NCBI RefSeq assembly: GCF_017545445.1
Contig: NZ_JAFWOM010000016.1
Span: 1-43,558 of the forward strand
DNA from: Fibrobacter sp.
Lineage (GTDB): Bacteria > Fibrobacterota > Fibrobacteria > Fibrobacterales > Fibrobacteraceae
Direction of reading: 5' to 3'
DNA length: 43,558 bases
The translations under genes were made by a program, and so were the position numbers. The notes beneath the pieces were generated by a model that saw nothing but the letters and a program-made list of their open reading frames with translations, did not search any database and was not told the origin of the DNA. Positions 1 through 8,913 of the stretch are shown here, one piece after another (position 1 is the first letter of the stretch; each line of letters begins with the position of its first letter).

Positions 1-1928
1 CTACCCGTCACGAGGTCGTTGATGGTCTTGATGCGGTCATCGAACTTAGCATAACGGAATTCCTTACGCGGGTCGCGGCTCGGCTTCTGGAGTTCCTTGA
101 GGATATCTTCCAAAGTAGCACGACCGACTTCATCGGAGAGGAATTCGTCGAGCTTAATGCCCTTCACAGCGTCTGCATTGCCGACCATTTCCTTGACCGG
201 AACGCCGACCTTTTCAGCCATCTTTTCGACGAGGGCGTAGTTTTCAGGATGCACAGCGGAATCGTCGAGCGGATTTTCAGCACCCGGGATACGCATAAAG
301 CCTGCGGCCTGTTCGAAAGCCTTCGGGCCAAAGCCCTTGACCTTCTTCAAATCTTCACGGCTTGCATAAGCGCCATTTTCTTCACGGTACTTCACAATAG
401 CTTCAGAGAGCGTGTTGCTGAGGCCTGCCACGTGAGAGAGGAGCGGAGCAGAAGCGCTGTTCACGTCGACACCGACCATGTTCACGCAGCTTTCCACCAC
501 TTCGTCCAAACGCTTCTTGAGCTCGCGCTGGTTCACGTCGTGTTGGTACTGGCCCACGCCAATGGACTGCGGATCGACTTTCACAAGTTCGGCAAGCGGG
601 TCCTGCAAGCGGCGGCCAATAGAAATAGCGCCACGGGTCGTCACGTCTTCCTTCGGGAATTCGGCGATAGCGATCATGCTTGCGCTATAGACAGATGCAC
701 CGGCTTCGGAGACGATAACGCGCGGCGGAACCTTGCCCTTGAACTTGAGAGCCATTTCGCCACAGAAAGCGTCCGTTTCGCGGCTTGCCGTACCGTTACC
801 GATAGCGATGAGGTCAATCTGATACTTGTCGATGAGGCTCATCAGATAAACTGCTGCACCGGCCTTGTCGTTCCACGGTTCATGCGGCTTGATGATGCCG
901 TGATCCATGAACTTGCCGTTCTTGTCGAGCACAGCGACCTTGCAGCCCGTGCGGAAACCCGGGTCGAGGGCGAGCACAGCCTTGTGGCCTGCCGGAGCGG
1001 CGAGCAAAACGTCCTGGAGGTTCTTGCTGAATACCTTGAAAGCTTCTTCTTCAGCGGCATCCTTGAGGAGGAGGCGCACTTCACTGTCCATGCTCGGCTG
1101 GAGCAAACGTTCCCAAGCGTCCTTGCACATATCTTCGAGATACGGCTTCCAGACAGAGTCACCCTTGATGACCTGGTTCTGCAAATAACCGATCATTTCT
1201 TCGTTCGGGACTTCGATGGAGAGGCGGAGCACCTTTTCCTTTTCGCCACGGCGGAGAGCGAGCATGCGGTGGCTCGGAATCTTGCCGACCGGTTCGCTAA
1301 AGTCGTAGTAGTCCTTGAACTTCGTTTCTTGCTTTTCAAAATCCTTCTTGACCTTGGAAACCATGACGCCAGTCTTTTCGACCTTGTTGCGGAGGTACTG
1401 GCGGAATTCTGCGTTGTCTGCAACTTCTTCGGCGAGGATGTCGGCTGCTCCCTTGAGAGCTGCACGCGGATCGGCGAGTCCCTTTTCTTCGGACAAATAA
1501 ATGCGTGCAATTTCTTCGGCCGTGTTTCCGGTATTTTCCTGGGCCCACATCAGGCGGGCGAGCGGTTCCAGACCCAGTTCCTTTGCAATCGTTGCGCGAG
1601 TACGCTTCTTCGGCTTGAACGGAGCGTAAATATCTTCGAGAAGAGTCTTGTCCTTGCAAGCTTCGATCTGAGCCTTCAGTTCCGGCGTGAGCTTGCCCTG
1701 TTCCTCGATGCTCTTGAGGATCGTTTCCTTGCGATCGACAAGTTCCTGGAGGTAGTCGCGACGGTGGCTGATGTCGCGGAGTTCAATTTCGTTCAAAGTA
1801 CCCGTCTGGTCCTTACGGTAACGGGCGATAAAGGGGATCGTGCCCCCCTGGTCCATAAGTTCGAGCGCCTTAGATACGCGCCACACTTCAAGATTCAGCT
1901 CTTCAGCAATAATCGCAGAAAAATCCAT
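1..1928 (-). CDS. tex: Tex family RNA-binding transcription accessory protein (3' end outside window)
   Basis: Tex is a cytosolic nucleic-acid-binding protein linked to transcription and RNA turnover. About 642 codons are visible. They show a helical Tex N-terminal region (FIARYRKDQTG near residue 30), a YqgF/RNase H-like domain (ALDPGFRTGCKVAVLD near 320, IGNGTASRETD near 375) and helix-hairpin-helix repeats (HVAGLSNTLSEAIV and VKKVKGFGPKAFEQ-like segments near 500-550). The S1 domain expected at the C terminus lies beyond base 1; the family is normally about 720-780 aa. The ATG at 1928 was chosen because TAGGA lies about 7 nt upstream and the protein begins MDFSAIIAEELNL, the usual Tex start. 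A large open frame on the opposite strand is only a codon-bias shadow. The identification is firm. Confidence 0.95.
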   Translation of the reverse strand, partial: MDFSAIIAEELNLEVWRVSKALELMDQGGTIPFIARYRKDQTGTLNEIELRDISHRRDYLQELVDRKETILKSIEEQGKLTPELKAQIEACKDKTLLEDIYAPFKPKKRTRATIAKELGLEPLARLMWAQENTGNTAEEIARIYLSEEKGLADPRAALKGAADILAEEVADNAEFRQYLRNKVEKTGVMVSKVKKDFEKQETKFKDYYDFSEPVGKIPSHRMLALRRGEKEKVLRLSIEVPNEEMIGYLQNQVIKGDSVWKPYLEDMCKDAWERLLQPSMDSEVRLLLKDAAEEEAFKVFSKNLQDVLLAAPAGHKAVLALDPGFRTGCKVAVLDKNGKFMDHGIIKPHEPWNDKAGAAVYLMSLIDKYQIDLIAIGNGTASRETDAFCGEMALKFKGKVPPRVIVSEAGASVYSASMIAIAEFPKEDVTTRGAISIGRRLQDPLAELVKVDPQSIGVGQYQHDVNQRELKKRLDEVVESCVNMVGVDVNSASAPLLSHVAGLSNTLSEAIVKYREENGAYASREDLKKVKGFGPKAFEQAAGFMRIPGAENPLDDSAVHPENYALVEKMAEKVGVPVKEMVGNADAVKGIKLDEFLSDEVGRATLEDILKELQKPSRDPRKEFRYAKFDDRIKTINDLVTG

Positions 1929-2373
1929 TTGAGATTCCTACTTGTAGATTCCGTTTCCGGATTTGGGGTCCACCGAACCGTACACCCACGTTTGGATAGC
2001 ACAGCCCGCACGGCCCTCAGTGACACAAGCCTAGCGGCAATCACAGCCAGGCACCCCGTTCGGGGGTTCATTCAATATAGCAAAAGAAAGTGTCAAATTT
2101 TTGACAGTTGGGGGCGACACGCAAAAAAGATGTCTGGAGGGGGCGGAACGAGAAGAAAGACTAGCGTACGGAAATACAATTGAAACAGTCGTCACACAAT
2201 TTCACAACTAAGCGTAGCCGCGGACGCTGTTGGAATCAAAGTCTATCGGAAGACGTTTCAATAAAAAATGGGTTTTCTTTTTTATTTTTAAGGCGAAGCA
2301 TTACTTAAATGTCGAAGTGCCCAGAAATGTTGAAAACCAAAACAAAAAGCTCGAGGGGTAAGGGTATCTCTAT
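1929..2373. promoter_or_regulatory. Intergenic region between divergent tex and GNAT genes
   Basis: No gene is seen in these 445 bases. Around 2091-2106 there is a palindrome TGTCAA-attt-TTGACA. On the minus strand its TTGACA is followed 11 nt later by TATATT (2081-2086), an unusually short spacing for a promoter, so the palindrome may instead be an operator for tex. A small GC hairpin (CCCC-gaac-GGGG, about 2052-2066) would lie in the tex leader. The plus-strand half holds no clear promoter box; GAGGGGTAAGGG about 10 nt before 2374 may be the ribosome site of the next gene. Confidence 0.4.
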
Positions 2374-3012
2374 ATGGCTAGTGAACTTGTATTCGGATTA
2401 CAGGCTCGCGAGGAACTCGACGAAGCGGGCTTAATTATGGCCAGGGCGTACGAAAATTACGACTATGTCACGCTCTATTTCCCTGATATGGAGAAAAGCC
2501 GAAAGGGACTACTGATTTTTATGCGCTGCGTTCTAAAGGCGAACTATGGAAAGGCTGATTTGTTGGCGGTGCATCGGGACGGCAAACTAGTTGCCCGTGC
2601 AACACTGGAGGCTCCCGAGTTCAAAAAACCTTCCGCGTTCCAGTACATCATTCATGGTTTCTGGCGAGTTTATCTTAATACGAAATGGAGTGAAATTAAC
2701 GGATTCATAGCCATGGACGAAAATGCCAGCAAGCCCTGCCACGATTTTCAGAAATTAGGACCGGACATCTGGTATCTCAGCATGCTCGAAGTAGATCCGT
2801 CTGCACAGGGGCAGGGCGTCGGTTCGCAGTTTTTAACTTATATAGAAGAATACGTGCGAGAGCGAGGCGGCAAGCAGTTGGCCTTGTTTACGAATTCACG
2901 GGAAAATCTCGCTTTTTACAGCAAGCGCGGCTACGAAGTTTTTCACGAATGCGAAATTGAGCATAACGGCCAGAAAATCGGCAGCTGGAGCATGAAAAAA
3001 ATGTTGAAGTAA
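2374..3012 (+). CDS. GNAT family N-acetyltransferase
   Basis: Predicted cytosolic acetyltransferase of 212 aa using acetyl-CoA; the acceptor is unknown. The C-terminal half carries the acetyl-CoA binding motif A: LEVDPSAQGQGVGSQFL, with the Q-x-x-G-x-G core QGQGVG at about residues 145-150. It is followed by a motif B-like stretch NSRENLAFYSKRGYEVFHE near 173-192. These are classic GNAT signatures of the kind seen in stand-alone small-molecule or antibiotic N-acetyltransferases. The first 90 residues are family-typical but not diagnostic. The ATG at 2374 is preceded by a purine-rich stretch. The gene stands alone, divergent from tex and convergent with the relic and FISUMP genes downstream. 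Family assignment is strong; the substrate cannot be read from sequence. Confidence 0.88.
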   Translation: MASELVFGLQAREELDEAGLIMARAYENYDYVTLYFPDMEKSRKGLLIFMRCVLKANYGKADLLAVHRDGKLVARATLEAPEFKKPSAFQYIIHGFWRVYLNTKWSEINGFIAMDENASKPCHDFQKLGPDIWYLSMLEVDPSAQGQGVGSQFLTYIEEYVRERGGKQLALFTNSRENLAFYSKRGYEVFHECEIEHNGQKIGSWSMKKMLK

Positions 3013-3035
3013 AAGAGCCTCAAAAGATACGAAAT

Positions 3036-3227
3036 CTAAATCAAGCTCTTGATAAACTCCGGGGCGAAATCGACACCGTTGCTCCACACGATTGTATGAG
3101 CCTGAACTTTGAAATCTTTGAACAAGTCCAAGTTCGAAAGTTGCTGAACAATCGGTCGGTGATCATTCTTGACACTGCGCTTAGGGGGATGTTTTTCAAC
3201 TTCCCCCACAATCGCATCTAAACCAAA
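3036..3227 (-). pseudogene. DUF2442-like C-terminal fragment
   Basis: Directly after the stop codon of the upstream FISUMP gene, and in the same frame, about 60 codons remain open. They end in LFKDFKVQAHTIVWSNG followed by VDFAPEFIKSL. That tail resembles the conserved end of small DUF2442 proteins (HTIxWPNGADFAPE-like), which often occur in toxin-antitoxin-like pairs. No ATG lies in frame; only a GTG near the start is possible, and the N-terminal part does not look like DUF2442. The likeliest reading is a decayed or replaced gene whose 5' end was lost when the FISUMP gene arrived. It could also be a readthrough tail of the FISUMP protein, but nothing in the sequence supports that. Confidence 0.45.
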
Positions 3228-5804
3228 CTATTCGTCATCTTTTATGCAACGAACCGCATACTGATAACCGCTTAATAGAACAGATATTTTATCATCAAAG
3301 AGATCGACCTTATCGTCGGAAACACTCAGGCGAATACATCCAACGGAACCATCGGTCACCGTAGATCCAAAGAAATATGTCGAAGAGCTCATGTTACAAG
3401 TCGTGTTAGAATATACTCCCGCACAGCCAGACCGCAAAGCACCAAAGCCTAACAAGTCTTTACCGGGCTTCGATTCAGGCCAAGTTTCCGTCGATTTCAA
3501 ATTCAATCCACCAACAAACTTTCCACCCGCAGCCTGAATCAAGACATCCCATTCATCGTTGCTTGGTAAATGCCAACCACGAGGGCAAACGCCTCTAGCC
3601 TTTTCTTTCATTTGGCATTCACTGAATCCGCAACCCTTCGCGTCTTCGGAGAATATTCCAACAGAATCCACGGCAGCAAGAAAACCATACAAGCGGCCAT
3701 AACGTTTGCATTCTTTATTATCTTCTGTTGTATAAGATTTACAGGAGCTATGAGCTCGACCCCATTCATAATTAAAATTCAAATTTTCGGCCATCCATAC
3801 CTGCTCTCCAATTTTCACAGTTTTATAAACCTTATTATCACGGAAATCGGTCAACGTATTTGCAACCGAATCATACGTACTTTCGTCCTTTATATACATA
3901 CCGGTATAATTGGAATCGGCACTTGTTGATTTTATGCAGCGGACATATCCTTGCTCCGATTTCAACTCCGTGCTTACATAAAGTTGCAATGTATTCGAAT
4001 TCATAACAGCAGCAGACTCTGTTATGGGAGAATTACTTACATAACCATGCCCCCAATAAAATACGCGAGCAGAATCAGGAGCAAAAGGCAAGGCATTAAA
4101 GCCGTATAAGTCATACCCATTTCCATTATTTCTCCAACCTTGTGTAGCCTTTAATTTCTGACCGGCAACAGATTTACCTCCTGCATACTGCCTCAAAACA
4201 ATCCAATCGGACTCACCCGGCAAACGCCAACCATCAGGACACACTCCCTTCACAATGTGGGGCAACAGACAATCCGACCGATATCCGCATCCGGCCCCAT
4301 CTTCTGAATATACCATGGCAGAATCTATAGCGGCACTCCACAAATACAAACGTCCGTAGGTTTCGCAGTTTTCCGCTTTACCGTCATAGCAAGAACTCAA
4401 TGTGGTATCCTCAAGATACGGGATTTTAAGGTTTTCGGCCATCCATACTTGATTTCCGATTTCAATAGTCTTGTAAGTACGACCATCTCTAGAATCTTTA
4501 AGAGTACCATAAACAAATTCATGATCCGGCTTGGGGATTTCATTCTTATCCGTATAATCCTTGATACATCTAATCGAACGGAAACCAGAGTAAGTGGAAA
4601 AAATATATTTGTCCGTTGTATCGAACGCCACCGATTCCGATTTAGCAGGAGTCCAATAATAAGCATCCGTTCCTTCGTTAATGAAGCCACCTTCATCAAG
4701 CTTCACACCAGCCGGGAGAACAGAAAAACCATAATCATCCGTTGCTTCATTTCCTTTCCACCCTTGCTTCGACTTTAACTTTTTCCCCGCCTTGGTGGCA
4801 TCCACCGTATAAAGCAGTTCATTCCAATCGTACATGGAGGGAATATGCCAGCCATCAGGGCAAGCCCCTCGCACAAAGGAACCATCGCATTTTTTATTCA
4901 TGGCACATTCCCAGCTATAATCCGAAAATGCCTTCGCGGAATCTAGCGCAGCGCCCGCGTTATAATAACGGCCATATTTTGAACAATTGGCCTCATCGTT
5001 TAGATAGCAAAAACTTTGCGCCGATTTGTAGTAATATTTGAAATTCAAATTTTCGGCCATCCATACACGGTTATTGATAGTAACGGTCTTGTAAACATGA
5101 CCATCACGGCCATCGGTCAGCGTATGCTTTGCATCATCATAGACCGACGCTTTATAAACAACGCTAGAACTGCTGAGCCTTATCCGCGATGAACTAGACG
5201 ACGATTTTGCTGTAGATAAAGTATCCGAACTTGACGGCAACGAACCTTCGATACAGCGAACCGAAAGCTTGAAATTTTTTGCATTGTCTTCATGGAAGAC
5301 AAAATCGCTAACGCCGTCAAATCTCCAGTTGTAAGCGTTATCGCGGTCGAGTTCCGTAGAAGACCAGAACAAAGCCGTGATTCCCTTTTTCTCGATTTTA
5401 TCCGCATCATTATAGTAGCCATCGGCGGACACGGCAAAACCGTAAAGATTCGTTCCATTTCGATTTACACCCCAGCCGGAATTAGCCTTCAATTTAGCTC
5501 CGGCAGAATCAGCACCACCAACTTCGTCAAACAACTTTTTCCAGTCTTCATCATTGGGCAAATGCCAGCCTTCCGGACACGCATCATTAGCCTCTTTCCA
5601 CGTATAAAAGTCCTTTTTGTACTCGAGATTTTCGGCCATCCAAGTCTGGTCACCGATAGTCACCTTTTTATAGCTATGGCCATCACGGGAATCGACAAAC
5701 GAGCTCAGTTCCTCTTCAGTAGAGGGTGCCGCAGACGAGGATTCAGAACAAGCGATAAAGCCAAATGTAGCTCCGATTGAAAGTGTCAATAAAAACTTTT
5801 TCAT
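3228..5804 (-). CDS. Lipoprotein with four FISUMP domains
   Basis: 858-aa predicted surface or periplasmic lipoprotein. The signal peptide MKKFLLTLSIGATFGFIAC ends in lipobox F-I-A-C (Cys19). The mature part contains four copies of the Fibrobacter succinogenes major paralogous domain, roughly residues 38-187, 229-417, 436-632 and 657-857. Each opens with a D-[SGF]-RD-x-x-x-YK-[KT]-V segment, then W-MAENL, then CP-x-GW-[HR]-LP, and closes with VRCI. Ser-rich linkers separate the first two. Even numbers of Cys suggest disulfides. The role of FISUMP proteins is not established; surface display or binding is commonly supposed. The start is well set: AGAGGTAGGAAC precedes the ATG, and only 4 nt separate it from the stop of the upstream FISUMP gene, so the two are co-transcribed. 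Confidence 0.93.
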   Translation of the reverse strand: MKKFLLTLSIGATFGFIACSESSSAAPSTEEELSSFVDSRDGHSYKKVTIGDQTWMAENLEYKKDFYTWKEANDACPEGWHLPNDEDWKKLFDEVGGADSAGAKLKANSGWGVNRNGTNLYGFAVSADGYYNDADKIEKKGITALFWSSTELDRDNAYNWRFDGVSDFVFHEDNAKNFKLSVRCIEGSLPSSSDTLSTAKSSSSSSRIRLSSSSVVYKASVYDDAKHTLTDGRDGHVYKTVTINNRVWMAENLNFKYYYKSAQSFCYLNDEANCSKYGRYYNAGAALDSAKAFSDYSWECAMNKKCDGSFVRGACPDGWHIPSMYDWNELLYTVDATKAGKKLKSKQGWKGNEATDDYGFSVLPAGVKLDEGGFINEGTDAYYWTPAKSESVAFDTTDKYIFSTYSGFRSIRCIKDYTDKNEIPKPDHEFVYGTLKDSRDGRTYKTIEIGNQVWMAENLKIPYLEDTTLSSCYDGKAENCETYGRLYLWSAAIDSAMVYSEDGAGCGYRSDCLLPHIVKGVCPDGWRLPGESDWIVLRQYAGGKSVAGQKLKATQGWRNNGNGYDLYGFNALPFAPDSARVFYWGHGYVSNSPITESAAVMNSNTLQLYVSTELKSEQGYVRCIKSTSADSNYTGMYIKDESTYDSVANTLTDFRDNKVYKTVKIGEQVWMAENLNFNYEWGRAHSSCKSYTTEDNKECKRYGRLYGFLAAVDSVGIFSEDAKGCGFSECQMKEKARGVCPRGWHLPSNDEWDVLIQAAGGKFVGGLNLKSTETWPESKPGKDLLGFGALRSGCAGVYSNTTCNMSSSTYFFGSTVTDGSVGCIRLSVSDDKVDLFDDKISVLLSGYQYAVRCIKDDE

Positions 5805-5808
5805 GTTC

Positions 5809-7164
5809 CTACCTCTTTATGCAACGAACGGGATAAAAACCAGAGTTACTGTTCGAAGACCAAACGATTAACTTATCTGCAACAAAATCAAATTCAGCCG
5901 TGCCATACCCAACTACACCTCCACCAACCCAATATCTAGCTTTTTTCTTTCCAAGATTGAAGCCATTTGTAGAAGATGCATTAGAAGACTCATAAAAAGG
6001 AGAAAAACCAATATTAAGACCATACACATTCTTTCCGTGATTAGCCCCAACAAACATCGTATCAGTACTGCACACCGTTTCGAGAATTCCCCACGGAGAC
6101 GTCGCAGAGAGCTTATCTAATAGTCCTCTCCAATCTTGAGCCGAGGGTAAAAACCAACCTTCCGGGCACGCATTCTTAGCCGCAGACCAGCTGTAATAAC
6201 GACCAAAATATTCACAGGTATCTGCATTTGGATAGCAAGTGGATTCACTAATCAGAGAGGTTTTATACTTCAAATTTTCAGCCAACCAGGTTTCACCGTC
6301 AATGGTAACCGTCTTATAAACTCGACCATCACGAGGGTCTTTAACGGAATCATATTCAACCAAGGCAGGATCGTATTTTAAAAGCGACTTACTGACATCT
6401 TCGGGCATAAAACTACTACTGCTTTGGGCGCTTGAACTACTTTTAGCATTTGAACTGCTAGAAGAGTTGTCCGACGTAATCTTTAAGCCCTTTATGCATC
6501 GAACAGAAGCCGCCATTTTCTTACCGTCATAATTGCGAACCGCATGTTCATGGCTTTCATTAAAAGACCAGTAAAGAACATTTGTCGAATCGTAAGCCGT
6601 TGCCGACCAGAACGCCGCAACAGAAGCTTCACCCGTATAGAGTTCCTTTATATTACGATAACCCGCCGGCAAGACAGCAAATCCGTAATCGTCAATGCCA
6701 ACGCCTTCATTGTCCCAATCCGTTTTTGATTTTAGAAAACGGCCAGCGAAATCAACATCGCCAACAGCCTTTATCAAAGTCTTCCAGTCTTCGTTATCTG
6801 GGAAGCGCCACCCCGAAGGGCAAACACCGCGCACCATAGAACTGGACCATGAATACAGCCTACCATATTTACGACAGGCGGCATCATTGTCATTGTAACA
6901 ATAACTGCTCGCTGTAGAATCGCTGAATTTATAGTTTAAATTTTCGGCCATCCAGGTTTGCTCACCAATCGTAACAGTATAATACTTGTGATCATCACGG
7001 TAATCAACAAACGAATCGGTTTGCACTTCAGAGGCATCAAAACGATTAATCTCAACATCGACTTCTTCAGCTTCAGGTTTACTTGCGCTCGAAGACTCGC
7101 AGGCCCACAACGCCATTACCGAAACAGCGGCAAAAAAGAATTTCTTTTTATAATAGTATTTCAT
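5809..7164 (-). CDS. Lipoprotein with two FISUMP domains
   Basis: 451-aa predicted lipoprotein. From the ATG at 7164 the protein begins MKYYYKKKFFFAAVSVMALW with lipobox L-W-A-C (Cys22). Two FISUMP domains follow, about residues 52-220 and 272-450, joined by a linker rich in Ser and Ala. The second copy is more divergent: it keeps the TVTIDGETWLAENLKYK opening and the final VRCI. Alternative ATGs at 7170 and 7194 would add 2 or 10 residues before the Lys-rich n-region; 7164 gives the best signal peptide, though no strong ribosome site precedes any of them. It lies between an AAA ATPase gene (stop at 7203) and the four-domain paralogue and probably shares their transcript. Confidence 0.9.
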   Translation of the reverse strand: MKYYYKKKFFFAAVSVMALWACESSSASKPEAEEVDVEINRFDASEVQTDSFVDYRDDHKYYTVTIGEQTWMAENLNYKFSDSTASSYCYNDNDAACRKYGRLYSWSSSMVRGVCPSGWRFPDNEDWKTLIKAVGDVDFAGRFLKSKTDWDNEGVGIDDYGFAVLPAGYRNIKELYTGEASVAAFWSATAYDSTNVLYWSFNESHEHAVRNYDGKKMAASVRCIKGLKITSDNSSSSSNAKSSSSAQSSSSFMPEDVSKSLLKYDPALVEYDSVKDPRDGRVYKTVTIDGETWLAENLKYKTSLISESTCYPNADTCEYFGRYYSWSAAKNACPEGWFLPSAQDWRGLLDKLSATSPWGILETVCSTDTMFVGANHGKNVYGLNIGFSPFYESSNASSTNGFNLGKKKARYWVGGGVVGYGTAEFDFVADKLIVWSSNSNSGFYPVRCIKR

Positions 7165-7202
7165 GGACATACAAAGTAGAAAAATATTTATCAAAAATCA
7201 TC

Positions 7203-8627
7203 TCACCCAAACAAATCATCCAATTTCACTTGATTGTTGACAATACCCGAATGCTTATTTTTTGCCACACCAAATGTCGTCACATAAGTAAGTTGCAGAG
7301 ACAACCGTTTGCGTTTCATCGTTTTGCGATAAGCTGCGAGCCGATTACGCAGCGTAATTTCTTCATCGGAATCAATAGCATATTCGCTTTCACTGAATTT
7401 CATTTCGCAGATGTTGACCGTCCGGTCTTCACGGTCAATGACCATATCAATCTGCGTGTTTTTTGAATCCGCTCCAACAATCCGGCAAGGATATTCCGTC
7501 GAAAGAATCCCCGAAATGCCAAGTGTTTTTTTGATAAGCTCAACGTGTTCAAACGCAAGCATTTCAAAGGTCAATCCCGCCCATGTGTAAAAAGCAGACT
7601 TTGTTTGAAATTTTTCCCAAAAATTTTTTTTGTGCGCTTTAATTGCATCTGCAAAATAAAAATAGAACAACGTGTAAAAATCCACTAACTGATACAACTG
7701 CTCTTTTTTGCCATCGTTGTATGCATCGTGCTTTTTTACAAAACCGCAGAAACAGAGATTTTCAAGGATGGTCGAGAACGAGCCTCCAGTACTCATGCCT
7801 GTTCCTTTCTGAATTTCTGTACGGTTTAAGCCGCTTTTTCGTTCACTCAGAACCTTTACGACTTTAATATAATCTGTAGAGTTTTTAAACAAAGATGCAT
7901 ACAAATTATCTATTTCATTAGAAAGTCCGCCATCATCCGTAAACAAAAGTCTATCGATATTTTGCGTCAAGCTGTATTCGCTATCAAGCATATCCAAATA
8001 AAACGGGATTCCACCCAGAATCATGTAGCAAATAGCTATTTCGTATCGGGAAAGATTGAATCCGCGACTTTCAAGCATTTCTTCTGTTTCTCTTAGCGTA
8101 AAAGGCTTGAGGCGAATATGGCTAGTGAGCCTATTGTGAAGCCCACCGTGATTATTTATCAGTTTGTTCATCATCCACGATGTTGCCGATCCGCAAACAA
8201 CAAGCAGAATATCATGACGCGACGATGCAAAGTCGTTCCAAAAATGTTCCAAAGCAGAAATAAATCCCGACTTGGGCGTATCCATCCACGGCAATTCATC
8301 AAGCAAAATAACCTTGCGTTTGGCGTTCGATTTTTCCACTAAACGCATCAGCAAGTCAAACGCTTGCAGCCAATCTTTCGGTTCGTTCGTTAGAGATTCA
8401 TCATAATGCAGAAGCGTCAAATAAAAATTTTCGAGTTGTTTTGCAGTCTTTTCATTGGCAAGTCCAGATACAGAAAACAGAAGTTCGTTTTCGAAGAACT
8501 CCTTAATCATAAAAGTCTTGCCAACGCGACGACGGCCATAAACAGCGACAAACTCCGATTTGTCGGACAAATACAACTTGCTTAGAATCTTTTGCTCAAC
8601 CGTTCTTCCGATGATTTTTTCACGCAT
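7203..8627 (-). CDS. AAA ATPase with DUF234/PD-(D/E)XK-like C-terminal domain
   Basis: 474-aa cytosolic ATPase of the archaeal-type ATP-binding family. Walker A is GRRRVGKT (31-38) and Walker B is VILLDE (106-111). There is a sensor-like VVCGSATSWM and a winged-helix region (LNRTEIQKGTGMSTGGSF). The C-terminal part, about 400-430, reads QIDMVID followed by VNICEMKF, which fits the D-x(n)-ExK core of a PD-(D/E)XK nuclease fold as seen in DUF234. Such proteins are abundant in gut anaerobes and their biological role is unknown; mobile-element or defence links have been suggested. The ATG at 8627 has AAGAGGTAGAG before it. It is first in a run with two FISUMP genes, with no functional link evident. 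Confidence 0.88.
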   Translation of the reverse strand: MREKIIGRTVEQKILSKLYLSDKSEFVAVYGRRRVGKTFMIKEFFENELLFSVSGLANEKTAKQLENFYLTLLHYDESLTNEPKDWLQAFDLLMRLVEKSNAKRKVILLDELPWMDTPKSGFISALEHFWNDFASSRHDILLVVCGSATSWMMNKLINNHGGLHNRLTSHIRLKPFTLRETEEMLESRGFNLSRYEIAICYMILGGIPFYLDMLDSEYSLTQNIDRLLFTDDGGLSNEIDNLYASLFKNSTDYIKVVKVLSERKSGLNRTEIQKGTGMSTGGSFSTILENLCFCGFVKKHDAYNDGKKEQLYQLVDFYTLFYFYFADAIKAHKKNFWEKFQTKSAFYTWAGLTFEMLAFEHVELIKKTLGISGILSTEYPCRIVGADSKNTQIDMVIDREDRTVNICEMKFSESEYAIDSDEEITLRNRLAAYRKTMKRKRLSLQLTYVTTFGVAKNKHSGIVNNQVKLDDLFG

Positions 8628-8659
8628 ACTCTACCTCTTCTACAATATACATTTATTTT

Positions 8660-8792
8660 AAGCCAAAACGCAACAAATTTTAGAGTTTTGGCTGATTATA
8701 GCAAAAATCGCCTTTTTTAGCAAAATTTCGCCATTTTTAAAACAATATTTTCAGCCAAAATCTACTAAAAACTCAAATTTTGGCTGATTATG
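8660..8792. repeat. Pair of AT-rich inverted repeats upstream of the ATPase gene
   Basis: Two related inverted repeats lie side by side. One has arms AGCCAAAA and TTTTGGCT; the other has arms TCAGCCAAAA and TTTTGGCTGA, about 17 nt apart. Both right arms continue as GATTAT, so the units are also direct repeats. Between them lies TTAGCAAAATTTCGCCATTT, which resembles sequence on the right side of the insertion element. They lie in the upstream region of the ATPase gene, where a TATATTG box occurs at about 8645-8651 on the minus strand. Operator, terminator or small mobile repeat are all possible. Confidence 0.6.
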
Positions 8793-8913
8793 TTTAAAGC
8801 ATGACCATCCCTGAAAAAGGTTGACACTTTTTGGGTGATTTTACGGACCGGGTTGACACTTTTACTGTTTTGGTTTACAACTTTTTCCCGGTATGACTGA
8901 CCTGGTTGACTGT

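Noticed and set aside
2081..2106. Standard sigma-70 promoter for tex
   Set aside because: TTGACA and TATATT are only 11 nt apart, too close for a normal promoter; recorded only as a possible operator region.
249..2183. 644-codon open frame on the plus strand opposite tex
   Set aside because: It is the complement of a clearly conserved Tex coding sequence, has no ribosome site, and its translation resembles no protein family; a codon-bias shadow.
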